64,000 nt of DNA from Algoriphagus antarcticus. GTDB taxonomy: Bacteria > Bacteroidota > Bacteroidia > Cytophagales > Cyclobacteriaceae. The translations under genes were made by a program, and so were the position numbers. The stretch is from positions 49,183 to 113,182 of the forward strand of contig NZ_MSSW01000023.1 of NCBI RefSeq assembly GCF_002150685.1. Direction: 5' to 3'. The first letter of the stretch is position 1. Each line of letters opens with the position of its first letter. The notes under the pieces are model-generated. The model had not been told where the DNA came from and ran no database searches. It saw only the letters and a list, made by a program, of their open reading frames with translations. Shown piece after piece: positions 36,424 to 45,369 of this stretch.

Positions 36424-37440
36424 TTAAAAAATCCTCCCAATCCTTTTCCCAAACTCCTCTAAATGCTCATCTTCAAAGTCTAGATGCGTGACAAAACGGA
36501 CTAAGTCTGGGCCAAATTTGACGGATTTAATTTGTTGACCAGAAAGCTTTTTCATGAAATCCTCCGGAGACATTCCTTCCAGTCTTGCTATAACTATATT
36601 GGTAGCAACAGGAAATACTTCAGAAATAAATGGCAATTTCAACAGCATTTCTCCCAGCGTTCTTGCACGCGCATGATCTTCTTTCAGTCGATCAACTTGA
36701 TGATCCAAAGCATAAATCCCAGCAGCAGCCAGGAATCCAGCCTGGCGCATTCCTCCACCCCAAGCCTTTCTAACTTTCCTGGCTCGCTTGATATCAGCTT
36801 TTGAACCGAGAAGCAAAGAACCAACTGGACAACCCAGTCCTTTGCTCAGGCAAATGGAAATTGTATCAAATTGAGCTCCCCAGGCTGCGGGACTTTCTCC
36901 AGATTCAACTAATGCATTGAAAAGTCTGGCTCCATCTAAGTGCAATTTCAAGCCATGCTCATCGCAAACTTTCCTGATTGGCTTGATTTCGTTCAAGGTG
37001 TAAATACTTCCCCCACCCTTATTCATGGTGTTTTCCAATGAAACCAAAGTCGTCTCGGGTGCATGGACATCATCAGGATTGATTGCAGCCTTTACTTGAT
37101 CTGCAGTGATTTTCCCCAAATCTCCTTCCAGCAACTTCACAGAAGCCAAAGAATTGGCCATAATCCCGCCTCCCTCATACAGATAGATGTGAGAATATTT
37201 ATGGCAAATTACCTCAGTCTGAATACGCGTATGAAGTCGGATTGCTATCTGATTGGTCATAGTTCCAGAAGGGCAAAAAATAGCGGCTTCCTTTCCAAAG
37301 AGTTTCGCAGCTTTCTCTTCCAATGCATTTACTGTTGGGTCCTCGCCGAAGACATCATCCCCTATTGGAGCAGAAAACATCGCATCTTTCATTCCGGCTG
37401 TAGGGCGGGTAACCGTATCGCTTCTTAAGTCAATTATCAT
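36424..37440 (-). CDS. ltaE: Low-specificity L-threonine aldolase
   Basis: 338-residue PLP enzyme cleaving L-threonine/allo-threonine to glycine and acetaldehyde. The PLP Lys is in ISICLSKGLGCPVGS (around residue 201), the substrate region is LRSDTVTRPT at the start, and LHLDGARLFNA holds the cofactor Asp. The length is normal. Its start overlaps the GDPD gene stop by four bases (ATGA), so it is the last gene of a DUF2721-GDPD-ltaE operon. Confidence 0.94.
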   Translation of the reverse strand: MIIDLRSDTVTRPTAGMKDAMFSAPIGDDVFGEDPTVNALEEKAAKLFGKEAAIFCPSGTMTNQIAIRLHTRIQTEVICHKYSHIYLYEGGGIMANSLASVKLLEGDLGKITADQVKAAINPDDVHAPETTLVSLENTMNKGGGSIYTLNEIKPIRKVCDEHGLKLHLDGARLFNALVESGESPAAWGAQFDTISICLSKGLGCPVGSLLLGSKADIKRARKVRKAWGGGMRQAGFLAAAGIYALDHQVDRLKEDHARARTLGEMLLKLPFISEVFPVATNIVIARLEGMSPEDFMKKLSGQQIKSVKFGPDLVRFVTHLDFEDEHLEEFGKRIGRIF

Positions 37441-38396
37441 TTTTTGAAATACTTGGATTTAGAACTTTTTGATGGAGCCAAAGTCTTGATGGCTGTTGCA
37501 GCTTCGATGGGATGATCAGTGGCCAGAATATCCGCTCCTTTCTGCACAAAACTAACATACAACTGATCTCCACGGGCAATGGCACTCTTATCCAAATTGC
37601 CCAAGACACCCAAAATTGTAAAAACTCCTTTTTCGTGCAAGGCCTGATTAAAATCTTGCGGACGCTCAGATACTCCCGTGAAAGCAATCACCCGAGTCCA
37701 CGGAATCCCAGTTTCTTCCATACGCTCTATCTCCTCCATATTTCGGATGGTCACCGAAAGCATCAAGTCAGGAGCCATAGAATGCAGCATTTTTGCAGCG
37801 GGAAAAGAATAGGTGATCAGAGCTACATGAGCTTCAGACTCAGTTTTGCGGATTGCCTCAATTATTTTCTCATACGGAACCGACTTCTTAATATCGACTG
37901 TCAAAAGTGCTTTTCCCTTTGACCAAATCAAGGCTTCCTCAGGCGTGGGCACTTGGAAATCAGTGATCGTCCCTTCTTCATCTTTCAGGAAAAGCTGTTG
38001 AATTTCTGCATAAGTGGCATTGCTCACCAAGCCTTTTCCAGTAGTGGTTCTATCCAACTTATCGTCATGCATCAGTACCAAAACACCATCTTTAGTCATG
38101 GCTACATCAAGCTCAATGATCGTCGGCGTATATTTCACCACATTAGCAAAAGTCTCTAAAGCATTCTCAGGATAACCTGCAGATGGCCCACCTCGATGCG
38201 CAGAAACCATCGGAATACGATCCGAAGTCCAAGCATAAAAATCCCGGGCTTCTTCTACACTGGTAAGCTGAATGTAGTTTCCAGTCGTTTCAACTGCTGA
38301 TTCCACCGAAAGAATTTCCTGTTGTTCTACTGGTGTTTGGCTACATGAACCAAGAAATAAGACCAGAAACGAAATCAATAAAAAATTATTAGTCAT
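37437..38396 (-). CDS. Glycerophosphodiester phosphodiesterase lipoprotein
   Basis: 319-residue GDPD family enzyme hydrolysing glycerophosphodiesters to glycerol 3-phosphate and an alcohol. The lipobox (LFLGSC) predicts envelope anchoring. The catalytic HRGG...PENALETF motif and metal Glu/Asp (IIELDVAMTKDGVLVLMHDD) are intact. The remainder follows the GDPD TIM barrel (KALLTVDIKK; ATDHPIEA). It overlaps the upstream DUF2721 gene by 8 bp and the downstream ltaE by 4 bp. The role is likely phospholipid headgroup scavenging. Confidence 0.92.
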   Translation of the reverse strand: MTNNFLLISFLVLFLGSCSQTPVEQQEILSVESAVETTGNYIQLTSVEEARDFYAWTSDRIPMVSAHRGGPSAGYPENALETFANVVKYTPTIIELDVAMTKDGVLVLMHDDKLDRTTTGKGLVSNATYAEIQQLFLKDEEGTITDFQVPTPEEALIWSKGKALLTVDIKKSVPYEKIIEAIRKTESEAHVALITYSFPAAKMLHSMAPDLMLSVTIRNMEEIERMEETGIPWTRVIAFTGVSERPQDFNQALHEKGVFTILGVLGNLDKSAIARGDQLYVSFVQKGADILATDHPIEAATAIKTLAPSKSSKSKYFKK

Positions 38397-38844
38397 CTTT
38401 CTTCGAATCTTTTTTGAATATAAAATCCAGTCCGCTACTGCGCTTTTCGAAAATCTCCTCCATATCCCTTAGCTCTAGATTTAATGCTCTGGTAGAAATC
38501 TGAATCTCTATAAGCGATATCCCAAGCGAAACCAACAGCGATGCCATACTTCCCACAAAAACCCAATTAGCAGCCATAGTATAACCCCGGAAGAGTAAAT
38601 ACATACAAATAATGCACAGCAAAAAGCTAAAAACTCCAAAGAGCTGCATGTTTTTGATGAGTGTAAGTCGGCGCCGCAAATTGTGAATCTGCTCTACAAT
38701 AATCCCTTCCTCCGGTGCCTCCATATACTTCTTGTGTAATCCTCTGATCAGGCTGGCAATAGCCAAAAAGCGATTGGTAAAGGCTAACATCAAAAGCGTA
38801 ATTGCGGAAAAAAGTAAGGCTGGTGTTGAAAGTTCGAGTTCCAT
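38389..38844 (-). CDS. DUF2721 membrane protein
   Basis: 151 residues from the preferred ATG at 38844. A longer in-frame start at 38919 would read through the terminator hairpin of the anti-sigma gene and adds no conserved sequence. Three predicted membrane helices: ~8-30 (TPALLFSAITLLMLAF), ~70-90 (FGVFSFLLCIICMYLLF) and ~97-120 (ANWVFVGSMASLLVSLGISL). The pattern matches DUF2721, function unknown. First gene of the operon with GDPD and ltaE. Confidence 0.8.
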   Translation of the reverse strand: MELELSTPALLFSAITLLMLAFTNRFLAIASLIRGLHKKYMEAPEEGIIVEQIHNLRRRLTLIKNMQLFGVFSFLLCIICMYLLFRGYTMAANWVFVGSMASLLVSLGISLIEIQISTRALNLELRDMEEIFEKRSSGLDFIFKKDSKKDD

Positions 38845-38889
38845 AGGTGAAAATTGGTAGCTTAAAGATGCTTCTATTTCCTGAAAATG

Positions 38890-38917
38890 AAAAAAGCCTG
38901 CTCTTTTCAGAACAGGC
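38890..38917 (-). terminator. Terminator after the anti-sigma gene
   Basis: GCCTG (38896-38900) / CAGGC (38913-38917) stem, with a T-run on the minus strand. It separates the sigma/anti-sigma operon from the DUF2721 operon. Confidence 0.82.
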
Positions 38918-38951
38918 ACTTTTAAATTATATCATTTTCAATTTTAAATTT

Positions 38952-39779
38952 CTATACGACTTCTCCCAGCACAACCAACTTCTCAAGGTTAGGTGCTTTG
39001 GAACCTCCTTTAGGTTCGATAGTGATGGCAAAAGCTCCTGCTTGCGCTACTGCCTGCATTTGCTGCAAAGTCAGTTTTTCAACTTTATTATTCACCAATC
39101 CAATTCCTACTGGCCCATCGTCTCCGATTGCCCATAGTTGGTAATCAAACTCATCACTCAGATCATTCAGGTTATTAATTGCAATAAAAACTACCTGCGC
39201 ATTTTGATCCCAAAGCACATCGACTCTGGCATCCTTTTGCATATTGAATCCTTCACCTTTCATCTCCACTCGCTTATAGTCTCCTGCCACGAACTTATCA
39301 AGTTGCGCATCTTTTTGATCATATTCCTGCTTCACCTGATTCAGATTACCTGCCATCACGCTTTGGTCTTGAAGCAGAGCAATAAACTGAATATTTTTCT
39401 CATCATACTTGTCCGCATAATAAAACGCTACTCCAGAAGCTACGATTGCAGCAATAGACGCTGCTATGGCAAAAGGTTTCCACGCACTGCTCATAGCCAC
39501 CACTTTCGTGTCAGCTCGGGCAGTAGTTGGTTTAGGAGCTTGTTTGAAGATAAAGTCACTTTCTAGTTTAGAGAAAATCTTATCCTTCACTTCCTGAGAT
39601 GGCGCAATGCCAGTCATATTATCAAAAGCAAGCATAGTCTCCTCCAGATCGTCCAATTCCTGTTGGATTTCAGGATAGCGCTTCGCAAAGTCTAAGACCT
39701 CCTCGCGCTCCCTCTCTGTGAGCTCTCCCAAAAGGAAAAGTTCCAGTTTACCTGACGATATGTAAGATTGTATGTCCAC
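38952..39779 (-). CDS. RskA-like anti-sigma factor
   Basis: 275-residue membrane anti-sigma factor. The cytoplasmic N-terminus (residues ~1-50, LELFLLGELTEREREEVLDF) resembles the sigma-binding domain but lacks the HxxxCxxC zinc motif. One membrane helix (~95-115, AIAASIAAIVASGVAFYYA) follows and then a periplasmic RskA domain (~150-275, QVVFIAINNLNDL; YQLWAIGDDGPVGIGLV). It starts with GTG that overlaps the sigma-factor TAG by one base (TAGTG), so translation is probably coupled. It holds the ECF sigma factor inactive until regulated proteolysis; the RseP homologue at 10609-11934 is a candidate protease. Confidence 0.9.
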   Translation of the reverse strand: MDIQSYISSGKLELFLLGELTEREREEVLDFAKRYPEIQQELDDLEETMLAFDNMTGIAPSQEVKDKIFSKLESDFIFKQAPKPTTARADTKVVAMSSAWKPFAIAASIAAIVASGVAFYYADKYDEKNIQFIALLQDQSVMAGNLNQVKQEYDQKDAQLDKFVAGDYKRVEMKGEGFNMQKDARVDVLWDQNAQVVFIAINNLNDLSDEFDYQLWAIGDDGPVGIGLVNNKVEKLTLQQMQAVAQAGAFAITIEPKGGSKAPNLEKLVVLGEVV

Positions 39780-40312
39780 TAGATTCTTGCTACATTTTTT
39801 TTCAACACTTGTATGGCCGCTCTCACCCTAGACTTGACAGTACCAAGAGGAATTTGAAATTCTTCTGATACCTCAGAATGTGTATATCCTTTAAAGTAGA
39901 TATACTCTACAATGAACTTTTGATCTTCATTAAGTTCGATCATCAGTTCTTTAACTCCGATCCCGTCTATATGTTCTTGTGTGCCTGATTGGCTCTCCAT
40001 CCCATATACGAAGTCATCTATTGTGTTGGTCTTACCGGATTGTGAAATTTCCTTGGAGCGAAGTTTATCAATGGCTGAATTACGACAAATATTGGCCATC
40101 CAGGTATATAAACGTCCTTTTGACTCTTCGTAGTGGGCTATTTTTTTAGTGATTTTCACAAAGGAATCATGAAAAACCTCCTCAGCTATATCTTTGTCAA
40201 AAATGATTCTTGAGATCACCGCATAGAGAGCTTTAGAGTATTTGTCGTACAAATACTCTGTGGTCTTTCTGTCTTTTGCCCTTAGTCCGGCGATGATTTG
40301 TACTTCTTCCAA
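39779..40312 (-). CDS. ECF sigma-70 family factor
   Basis: 177-residue extracytoplasmic-function sigma factor. Region 2 lies at ~20-95 (ISRIIFDKDIAEEVFHDSF; GRLYTWMANICRNSAIDKL) and region 4 at ~120-175 (YFKGYTHSEVSEEFQIPLGT, VKSRVRAAIQVLKK). Region 3 is missing, as in all ECF factors. It is co-transcribed with the anti-sigma factor in the usual sigma-first order. The regulon and stimulus are unknown; the RskA-type partner is typical of envelope or oxidative stress circuits. Confidence 0.95.
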   Translation of the reverse strand: MEEVQIIAGLRAKDRKTTEYLYDKYSKALYAVISRIIFDKDIAEEVFHDSFVKITKKIAHYEESKGRLYTWMANICRNSAIDKLRSKEISQSGKTNTIDDFVYGMESQSGTQEHIDGIGVKELMIELNEDQKFIVEYIYFKGYTHSEVSEEFQIPLGTVKSRVRAAIQVLKKNVARI

Positions 40313-40352
40313 AAATCGGTGGTTTGAATAATTCTTCCTTAAAAGTAAAGCA

Positions 40353-40376
40353 CAAGACCAATTTTTTTAGGTCTTG
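40353..40376 (-). terminator. Terminator after lpdA
   Basis: CAAGACC (40353-40359) / GGTCTTG (40370-40376) stem followed on the minus strand by a T-rich tract. It lies between the lpdA stop and sigma gene start. Confidence 0.75.
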
Positions 40377-40402
40377 CGTTATTTATTTTCAAAATATTTA
40401 TA

Positions 40403-41800
40403 TCAAAGGTGAATCACCTCGTCATAAGCAGCGGCCGCAGCCTCCATAATTGCTTCTGACATCGTCGGGTGCGGATGCACAGTTTTGATTAATTCATGAC
40501 CTGTGGTTTCCAGTTTGCGGATAGCCACGATCTCAGCGATCATCTCTGTTACGTTGGCTCCGATCATGTGTGCACCAAGCAATTCACCGTACTTCTTATC
40601 AAATACCAGTTTCACAAAACCGTCTTTAACGCCAGCAGCTGATGCTTTTCCTGATGCAGAGAAAGGGAATTTACCGATGCGCAATTCGTATCCAGCTTCT
40701 TTAGCTTTAGCTTCAGTCATACCCACAGAGGCAATCTCAGGAGAACAATAAGTACAGCCTGGGATATTTCCATAATCCAAAGGCTCAGGATTCTGACCGG
40801 CTATTTTCTCTACACAAATAATTCCCTCAGCAGAAGCTACGTGAGCCAATGCTGGTCCTGGAATTACATCACCGATGGCAAAATAGCCTGGCATATTTGT
40901 TTTGTAGTACTCGTCAACTTTGATTTTACCTTTATCTACCAAGATTCCTACATCTTCCAATCCACAGTTCTCAAGGTTGGAGATTACACCAGCTGCGGAA
41001 AGTACGATATCACATTCTAAAGTCTCTTCGCCTTTGGCAGTTTTTACTGTCACTTTGCAACCTGTTCCTTTAGTATCTACAGCCGTTACTTCTGAAGAAG
41101 TCATGATCGTCATGCCTGCTTTTTTGTAAAGCTTCTCCAAAGTCTTGGAGACTTCCACATCTTCTACCGGTACGATTCTATCCAAAAATTCTACGATAGT
41201 CACCTCTGTGCCCATGGTAGCGTAAAAATAGGCGAACTCAATTCCAATGGCTCCAGAACCTACGACCACCATTTTCTTTGGCATCTTATCCAAAGTCATC
41301 GCATCTCGGTAACCGATTACCTTCTTCTTATCGATCTTCATAGATGGCAATTCCCGAGATCTTGCCCCGGTTGCGATAATGATATTATCAAATGAATAGA
41401 CAGTCTTCTTATCTGCGCTATCAGTAACTTCTACTTTCTTTCCGGGCTGGATTTTACCCCAACCTTTGATGACATCGATCTTATTTTTCTTCATCAAGAA
41501 AGTCACTCCCTTGCTCATTCCGTCTGCTACGCCGCGGCTTCTTTTGATGATCCCTGTGAAATCAGCACTGGCATCTTTTACAGTAATGCCATAGTCCGCA
41601 GCATGATTGATGTACTCAAATACCTGAGCACTTTTCAACAAAGCTTTGGTGGGAATACAACCCCAGTTAAGACAAATACCACCCAACTCTTCTGCTTCTA
41701 TGATGGCGGTTTTGAGGCCGAGTTGGGAAGCACGAATCGCAGCTACATAGCCACCTGGACCACTGCCCAACACGATCAAGTCATATTTTGTCGAAGACAT
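40403..41800 (-). CDS. lpdA: Dihydrolipoyl dehydrogenase
   Basis: 465-residue E3 flavoenzyme that reoxidises dihydrolipoamide in 2-oxoacid dehydrogenase and glycine cleavage complexes. The FAD motif is VLGSGPGGYVAAIRA, the redox disulfide is GGICLNWGCIPTKAL (C-x4-C, ~residues 42-47), the NAD motif is VVGSGAIGIEFAYF, and the active-site His-Glu pair is in HPHPTMSEAIMEA near the C-terminus. The E1/E2 genes are not adjacent. Length and motifs are complete. Confidence 0.97.
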   Translation of the reverse strand: MSSTKYDLIVLGSGPGGYVAAIRASQLGLKTAIIEAEELGGICLNWGCIPTKALLKSAQVFEYINHAADYGITVKDASADFTGIIKRSRGVADGMSKGVTFLMKKNKIDVIKGWGKIQPGKKVEVTDSADKKTVYSFDNIIIATGARSRELPSMKIDKKKVIGYRDAMTLDKMPKKMVVVGSGAIGIEFAYFYATMGTEVTIVEFLDRIVPVEDVEVSKTLEKLYKKAGMTIMTSSEVTAVDTKGTGCKVTVKTAKGEETLECDIVLSAAGVISNLENCGLEDVGILVDKGKIKVDEYYKTNMPGYFAIGDVIPGPALAHVASAEGIICVEKIAGQNPEPLDYGNIPGCTYCSPEIASVGMTEAKAKEAGYELRIGKFPFSASGKASAAGVKDGFVKLVFDKKYGELLGAHMIGANVTEMIAEIVAIRKLETTGHELIKTVHPHPTMSEAIMEAAAAAYDEVIHL

Positions 41801-42065
41801 ATCTTAGAATCTTATTTGAAAACTGATTGAAACTATGCAAAAATAGGCCTTTTGACTTCAGAAAAAAATTTGGTTTCCTTCATGATTCCAGCCAGAAACT
41901 ATGATCTGAGGAAAATGAGTATCACATTTCGAATCAATATTCTGAATTAAACAAATTGACTAAAATTATATTTTTCATAACCATCATTTTTCAAACGAAT
42001 AGCTACTAACTGATCCAAAAGACAACTGAATTCAATTATAGATTCATAAGTTTTAGCTTTTTTTC

Positions 42066-42073
42066 TAATTTTG
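42066..42073 (+). promoter_or_regulatory. Candidate -7 element for fabG-like gene
   Basis: TAATTTTG matches TAnnTTTG 22 bp before the start codon. No good -33 TTTG is seen, so only the -7 element is supported. Confidence 0.4.
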
Positions 42074-42095
42074 GCCAAACAAAAGTTTAAAGTCT

Positions 42096-42842
42096 ATGGG
42101 ATTACTTTCAGGAAAAACGGCATTGATCACCGGCGCATCTAAAGGCATCGGAAGAGCAATTGCTATCAGATATGCACAAGAGGGCGCAAATGTCGCTTTT
42201 ACTTTTTTGTCAAGTGTGGAAAAAGGCCAAGCGCTAGAAGCGGAATTGGCAGAATTCGGCGTCAAAGCCAAAGGATATAGATCGGATGCTTCGGACTTCA
42301 AAGCCGCTGAGGAATTGGTTAACGCAGTTGTCACTGAATTTGGCGGATTGGATATTTTGATCAACAATGCTGGAATCACCCGCGACAATTTGCTGATGAG
42401 AATGACTGAGGAAGCTTGGGACGAAGTAATTGGAATCAACCTAAAATCTTGCTTTAACACCGTAAAAGCTGTCAATAGAACGATGATGAAAGCGAAGTCT
42501 GGCTCTATCATTAATATCACTTCCGTAGTGGGTGTGAAAGGAAATGCTGGCCAGGCAAACTATGCAGCCTCGAAAGCTGGAATCATCGGCTTCACTAAAT
42601 CTATTGCCCTGGAACTTGGCTCAAGAAATATCAGATGTAACGCCGTAGCACCGGGATTTATCGAAACTGAGATGACGGCTGTACTGGATGAAAAAACTGT
42701 ACAAGCTTGGAGAGATGGAATCCCAATGAAACGTGGTGGTCGACCAGAAGAAGTAGCTGACGCTTGCGTATTCTTAGGATCTGATATGAGTAGCTATATC
42801 TCAGGCCAAGTGCTTCAGGTGAATGGGGCTATGTACACTTAA
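42096..42842 (+). CDS. fabG: 3-oxoacyl-[ACP] reductase
   Basis: 248-residue SDR reducing 3-oxoacyl-ACP with NADPH in fatty acid elongation. The motifs are TGASKGIGRAIAIRYA, NNAGITRDNLLMRMTEEAWD (a FabG hallmark), the catalytic Ser in NITSVVG, and YAASKAG. The C-terminal GFIETEMT and ISGQVLQVNGAMYT complete the family pattern. It is alone, not in a fab cluster; a second SDR at 2243-2977 is clearly different. The specific FabG assignment is by sequence signature. Confidence 0.93.
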   Translation: MGLLSGKTALITGASKGIGRAIAIRYAQEGANVAFTFLSSVEKGQALEAELAEFGVKAKGYRSDASDFKAAEELVNAVVTEFGGLDILINNAGITRDNLLMRMTEEAWDEVIGINLKSCFNTVKAVNRTMMKAKSGSIINITSVVGVKGNAGQANYAASKAGIIGFTKSIALELGSRNIRCNAVAPGFIETEMTAVLDEKTVQAWRDGIPMKRGGRPEEVADACVFLGSDMSSYISGQVLQVNGAMYT

Positions 42843-42851
42843 TCTAAGAAA

Positions 42852-43141
42852 CCTTTGAGGTGTCATTTCGAAGGAAGGATGACTGAAAAATCTCCTCGAA
42901 GGTTTTATTTCGATAGTCTTTGAGATCGTTCTCAAGAACTTTGAGCCCTATTAACCTTCGAGGTGTCATTGTAAGCTACAAAGTAGCGAACAATCTCCTC
43001 GAAGGTTTTAATTATTCGATAACCTTTGAAGTCTTTTTTTGACCTCGAAGGCTTTATTTCGAAGGTTAACCTAAAGCGTTGTACTCAAGACCTTCGAGGA
43101 GATTCCTCAGTTGTTCCTTCTTCGGAATAACATCTCAAAGG
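42852..43141. repeat. Three ~52-bp palindrome-ended repeat units between fabG and pruA
   Basis: Unit 1 (42852-42903) and unit 2 (~42955-43004) run CCTTYGAGGTGTCATT...ATCTCCTCGAAGG; unit 3 (~43091-43141) is inverted. Units 1 and 3 form long imperfect inverted arms, about 43 of 53 positions matching. Each unit ends in CCTTCGAGG/CCTCGAAGG-type tips. The whole stretch lies between the two convergent stop codons and could act as a bidirectional terminator or mRNA-stabilising hairpin. Confidence 0.8.
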
Positions 43142-44809
43142 TCAATCTTCTCCCAGAAAAGAATATCTATAATCTGTTGACGATACAAAAGTTTCCTTGA
43201 TCGTACGCGGAGAAACCCAACGAAGCAAGTTGATCATAGAACCAGCTTTGTCATTTGTACCTGAAGCTCTCGCTCCACCAAATGGCTGTTGACCTACCAC
43301 CGCACCTGTTGGCTTATCATTTATGTAAAAGTTACCCGCCGCATTTCTTAGCTTTTGAGTAGCCAATTCCACAGCGTAGCGATCCTGAGAGAAAATTGCT
43401 CCAGTCAAGGCATAAGGAGAAGTCTGATCCACCAATTCCAATGCCTCTTCGAATCGTTCTGAATCGTAAACATATATAGTCAACACAGGGCCGAAAATTT
43501 CCTCGCACATCGTCGTGTACATCGGATCTTGCGTCACGATGACTGTTGGCTCGATGAAGTAACCTTTCGACTTGTCATAGTTACCTCCAGCGATGATTTC
43601 TACCGCAGGATTTGCTTTCGCATTATCTATGTATTTGGCGATTTTGTCAAACGACTTCTCGTCTATCACCGCATTGATAAAGTTGGTGAAATCTTCCGTC
43701 CCGCCCATTTTCATATCTGCAAGATCAGCGACTAAGCCTTCTTTCACCTCATCCCAAATATTGGAAGGAATGTAAGCACGGGAAGCAGCAGAGCATTTTT
43801 GACCCTGGAACTCAAAAGCACCACGGGCGAGTCCCACTGCCACAGCTTTTGGAATAGCAGATTTGTGAGCAATCACGAAGTCTTTTCCGCCAGTCTCACC
43901 GACAATTCTAGGATAAGACCTGTACTGATGAATGTTAGCTCCGATAGTTTTCCAAATATGCTGAAATACGCCAGTAGAACCTGTAAAGTGTATTCCTGCA
44001 AAATCACGATGCTTGAAAATAATATCTCCCGCTGTTGGTCCATCTACATAGATCAAGTTGATCACACCAGCTGGGACGCCAGCTTCTTTGAACACTTGCA
44101 TCAGCACATTTGCAGAATAAATCTGAGTGTAGGCTGGCTTCCAAACGATGGTATTCCCCATCATCGCGGCAGAAGTAGGAAGATTTCCTGCAATAGCAGT
44201 AAAGTTGAAAGGAGTCAAGGCAAACACAAAACCTTCGAGCGGTCTCTGCTCCAATCTATTCCAAACACCATTTCCAGAAACTGGCGGCTGTTGGGCATAG
44301 ATTTCAGTCATGTATTGCACATTGAAGCGCAAGAAGTCGATAAACTCACATGCCGCATCAATCTCTGCCTGCATGGCATTCTTGGATTGCCCAAGCATCG
44401 TTGCCGCATTGATTTTAGCACGATATGGACCTGCTAAAAGATCAGCTGCTTTCAAGAAAATAGCTGCTCTTTGCTCCCAAGCTAGATTTTCCCAAGCTTC
44501 TTTGGCACCAAGGGCAGCATCGATCGCCTGCTCCACATGAGAAGCATCTCCTTCATGGAAATGACCCAACACGTGTTGGTGATCATGAGGAGGAGACATT
44601 TGGTGAGTATTGCCAGTTCTGACCTCATCCGAACCGATGTACATAGGCACATCAACTTGCTGAGATCTAGCTTCTTTTAGAGCAGCTTGCAATTCTTTTC
44701 TCTCAGGACTTCCGGGAGCATAAGCTTTTACCGGCTCATTTACCGGAATAGGTACATTAAAAAAACCTTTGAGCATAATATCTGTGGTTATGATTTTCTG
44801 TTTGGCCAA
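43142..44809 (-). CDS. pruA: L-glutamate gamma-semialdehyde (P5C) dehydrogenase
   Basis: 555-residue aldehyde dehydrogenase that oxidises proline-derived P5C/glutamate semialdehyde to glutamate with NAD+. Motifs: the substrate/cofactor core ALTPFNFTAIAGNLPTSAAM, catalytic Cys in FEFQGQKCSAASRAYIP, Glu region VGETGGKDFV, and GQQPFGGARASGTNDKAG near the end. The N-terminal ~60 residues (FNVPIPVNEPVKAYAPGSPE) are typical of the eukaryote-like P5C dehydrogenase type 1. Proline dehydrogenase is not adjacent. Confidence 0.96.
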   Translation of the reverse strand: MAKQKIITTDIMLKGFFNVPIPVNEPVKAYAPGSPERKELQAALKEARSQQVDVPMYIGSDEVRTGNTHQMSPPHDHQHVLGHFHEGDASHVEQAIDAALGAKEAWENLAWEQRAAIFLKAADLLAGPYRAKINAATMLGQSKNAMQAEIDAACEFIDFLRFNVQYMTEIYAQQPPVSGNGVWNRLEQRPLEGFVFALTPFNFTAIAGNLPTSAAMMGNTIVWKPAYTQIYSANVLMQVFKEAGVPAGVINLIYVDGPTAGDIIFKHRDFAGIHFTGSTGVFQHIWKTIGANIHQYRSYPRIVGETGGKDFVIAHKSAIPKAVAVGLARGAFEFQGQKCSAASRAYIPSNIWDEVKEGLVADLADMKMGGTEDFTNFINAVIDEKSFDKIAKYIDNAKANPAVEIIAGGNYDKSKGYFIEPTVIVTQDPMYTTMCEEIFGPVLTIYVYDSERFEEALELVDQTSPYALTGAIFSQDRYAVELATQKLRNAAGNFYINDKPTGAVVGQQPFGGARASGTNDKAGSMINLLRWVSPRTIKETFVSSTDYRYSFLGED

Positions 44810-44854
44810 AGATAACCAGAAGGTTTTATTGGCTGATGAAATTGAAGTAAAAGA

Positions 44855-45369
44855 ACCCTAAAGTATGGCTTCTAGTTCACTAAATCTTCCGTTCATATTT
44901 CATGAAAGGGTTTTCTCAGATACAGTTCGAGAAACATGAGCTTCAAAATCTTCAGCCTCAGTTCCTGTCACACGAATGGAAAACCAAATTCATAAGGACT
45001 TTAGAAGTGAGTGGAGACACTCACAGCGGCAAAGATTATTGATCGTGCCTTTGGCACTCACATTCACATTCACATCCCCTCTAACCCAGAATTGTATTCT
45101 GGGCTTTTATTGTAAATGCCTTTGGCATTTTTATCGAACTAAAACCTGAAATCAACTTATAGAGTTCTCATCATAAGGTTTCAACCTCTTGCCAACGGCA
45201 AGAACCATAACAGCCCTGAATACAGCGAAGCGAAATTCGGGTTTCATTGATGATTAGTAACCACAGAGTGCCAACGGCACAATAGATAATATTCATCTAA
45301 CTGTGATTGAAATATTTACAGCGACATAGAGCAATAGTCTGCTAGACCCTAAAGTATGGCTTCTAGTTC
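44855..45369. repeat. 24-bp direct repeat flanking a hairpin-rich insert
   Basis: ACCCTAAAGTATGGCTTCTA and the next four bases occur at 44855-44878 and 45346-45369; the right copy is the real 3' end of the HAD gene. The intervening 467 bp hold at least six perfect hairpins: GTGAGTG-gaga-CACTCAC (45007-45024), GTGCC-ttt-GGCAC (45045-45057), CCCAGAAT...ATTCTGGG (45085-45103), AATGCC..GGCATT (45115-45129), CTTGCC..GGCAAG (45188-45202), GTGCC..GGCAC (45268-45280). The TGCC-loop-GGCA cores are like REP palindromes. No gene lies inside. Confidence 0.75.

Noticed and set aside
43799..44437. 212-codon plus-strand reading frame opposite pruA
   Set aside because: It lies entirely inside the clear pruA gene, has no family features and an atypical amino acid composition; a shadow of pruA codon use.
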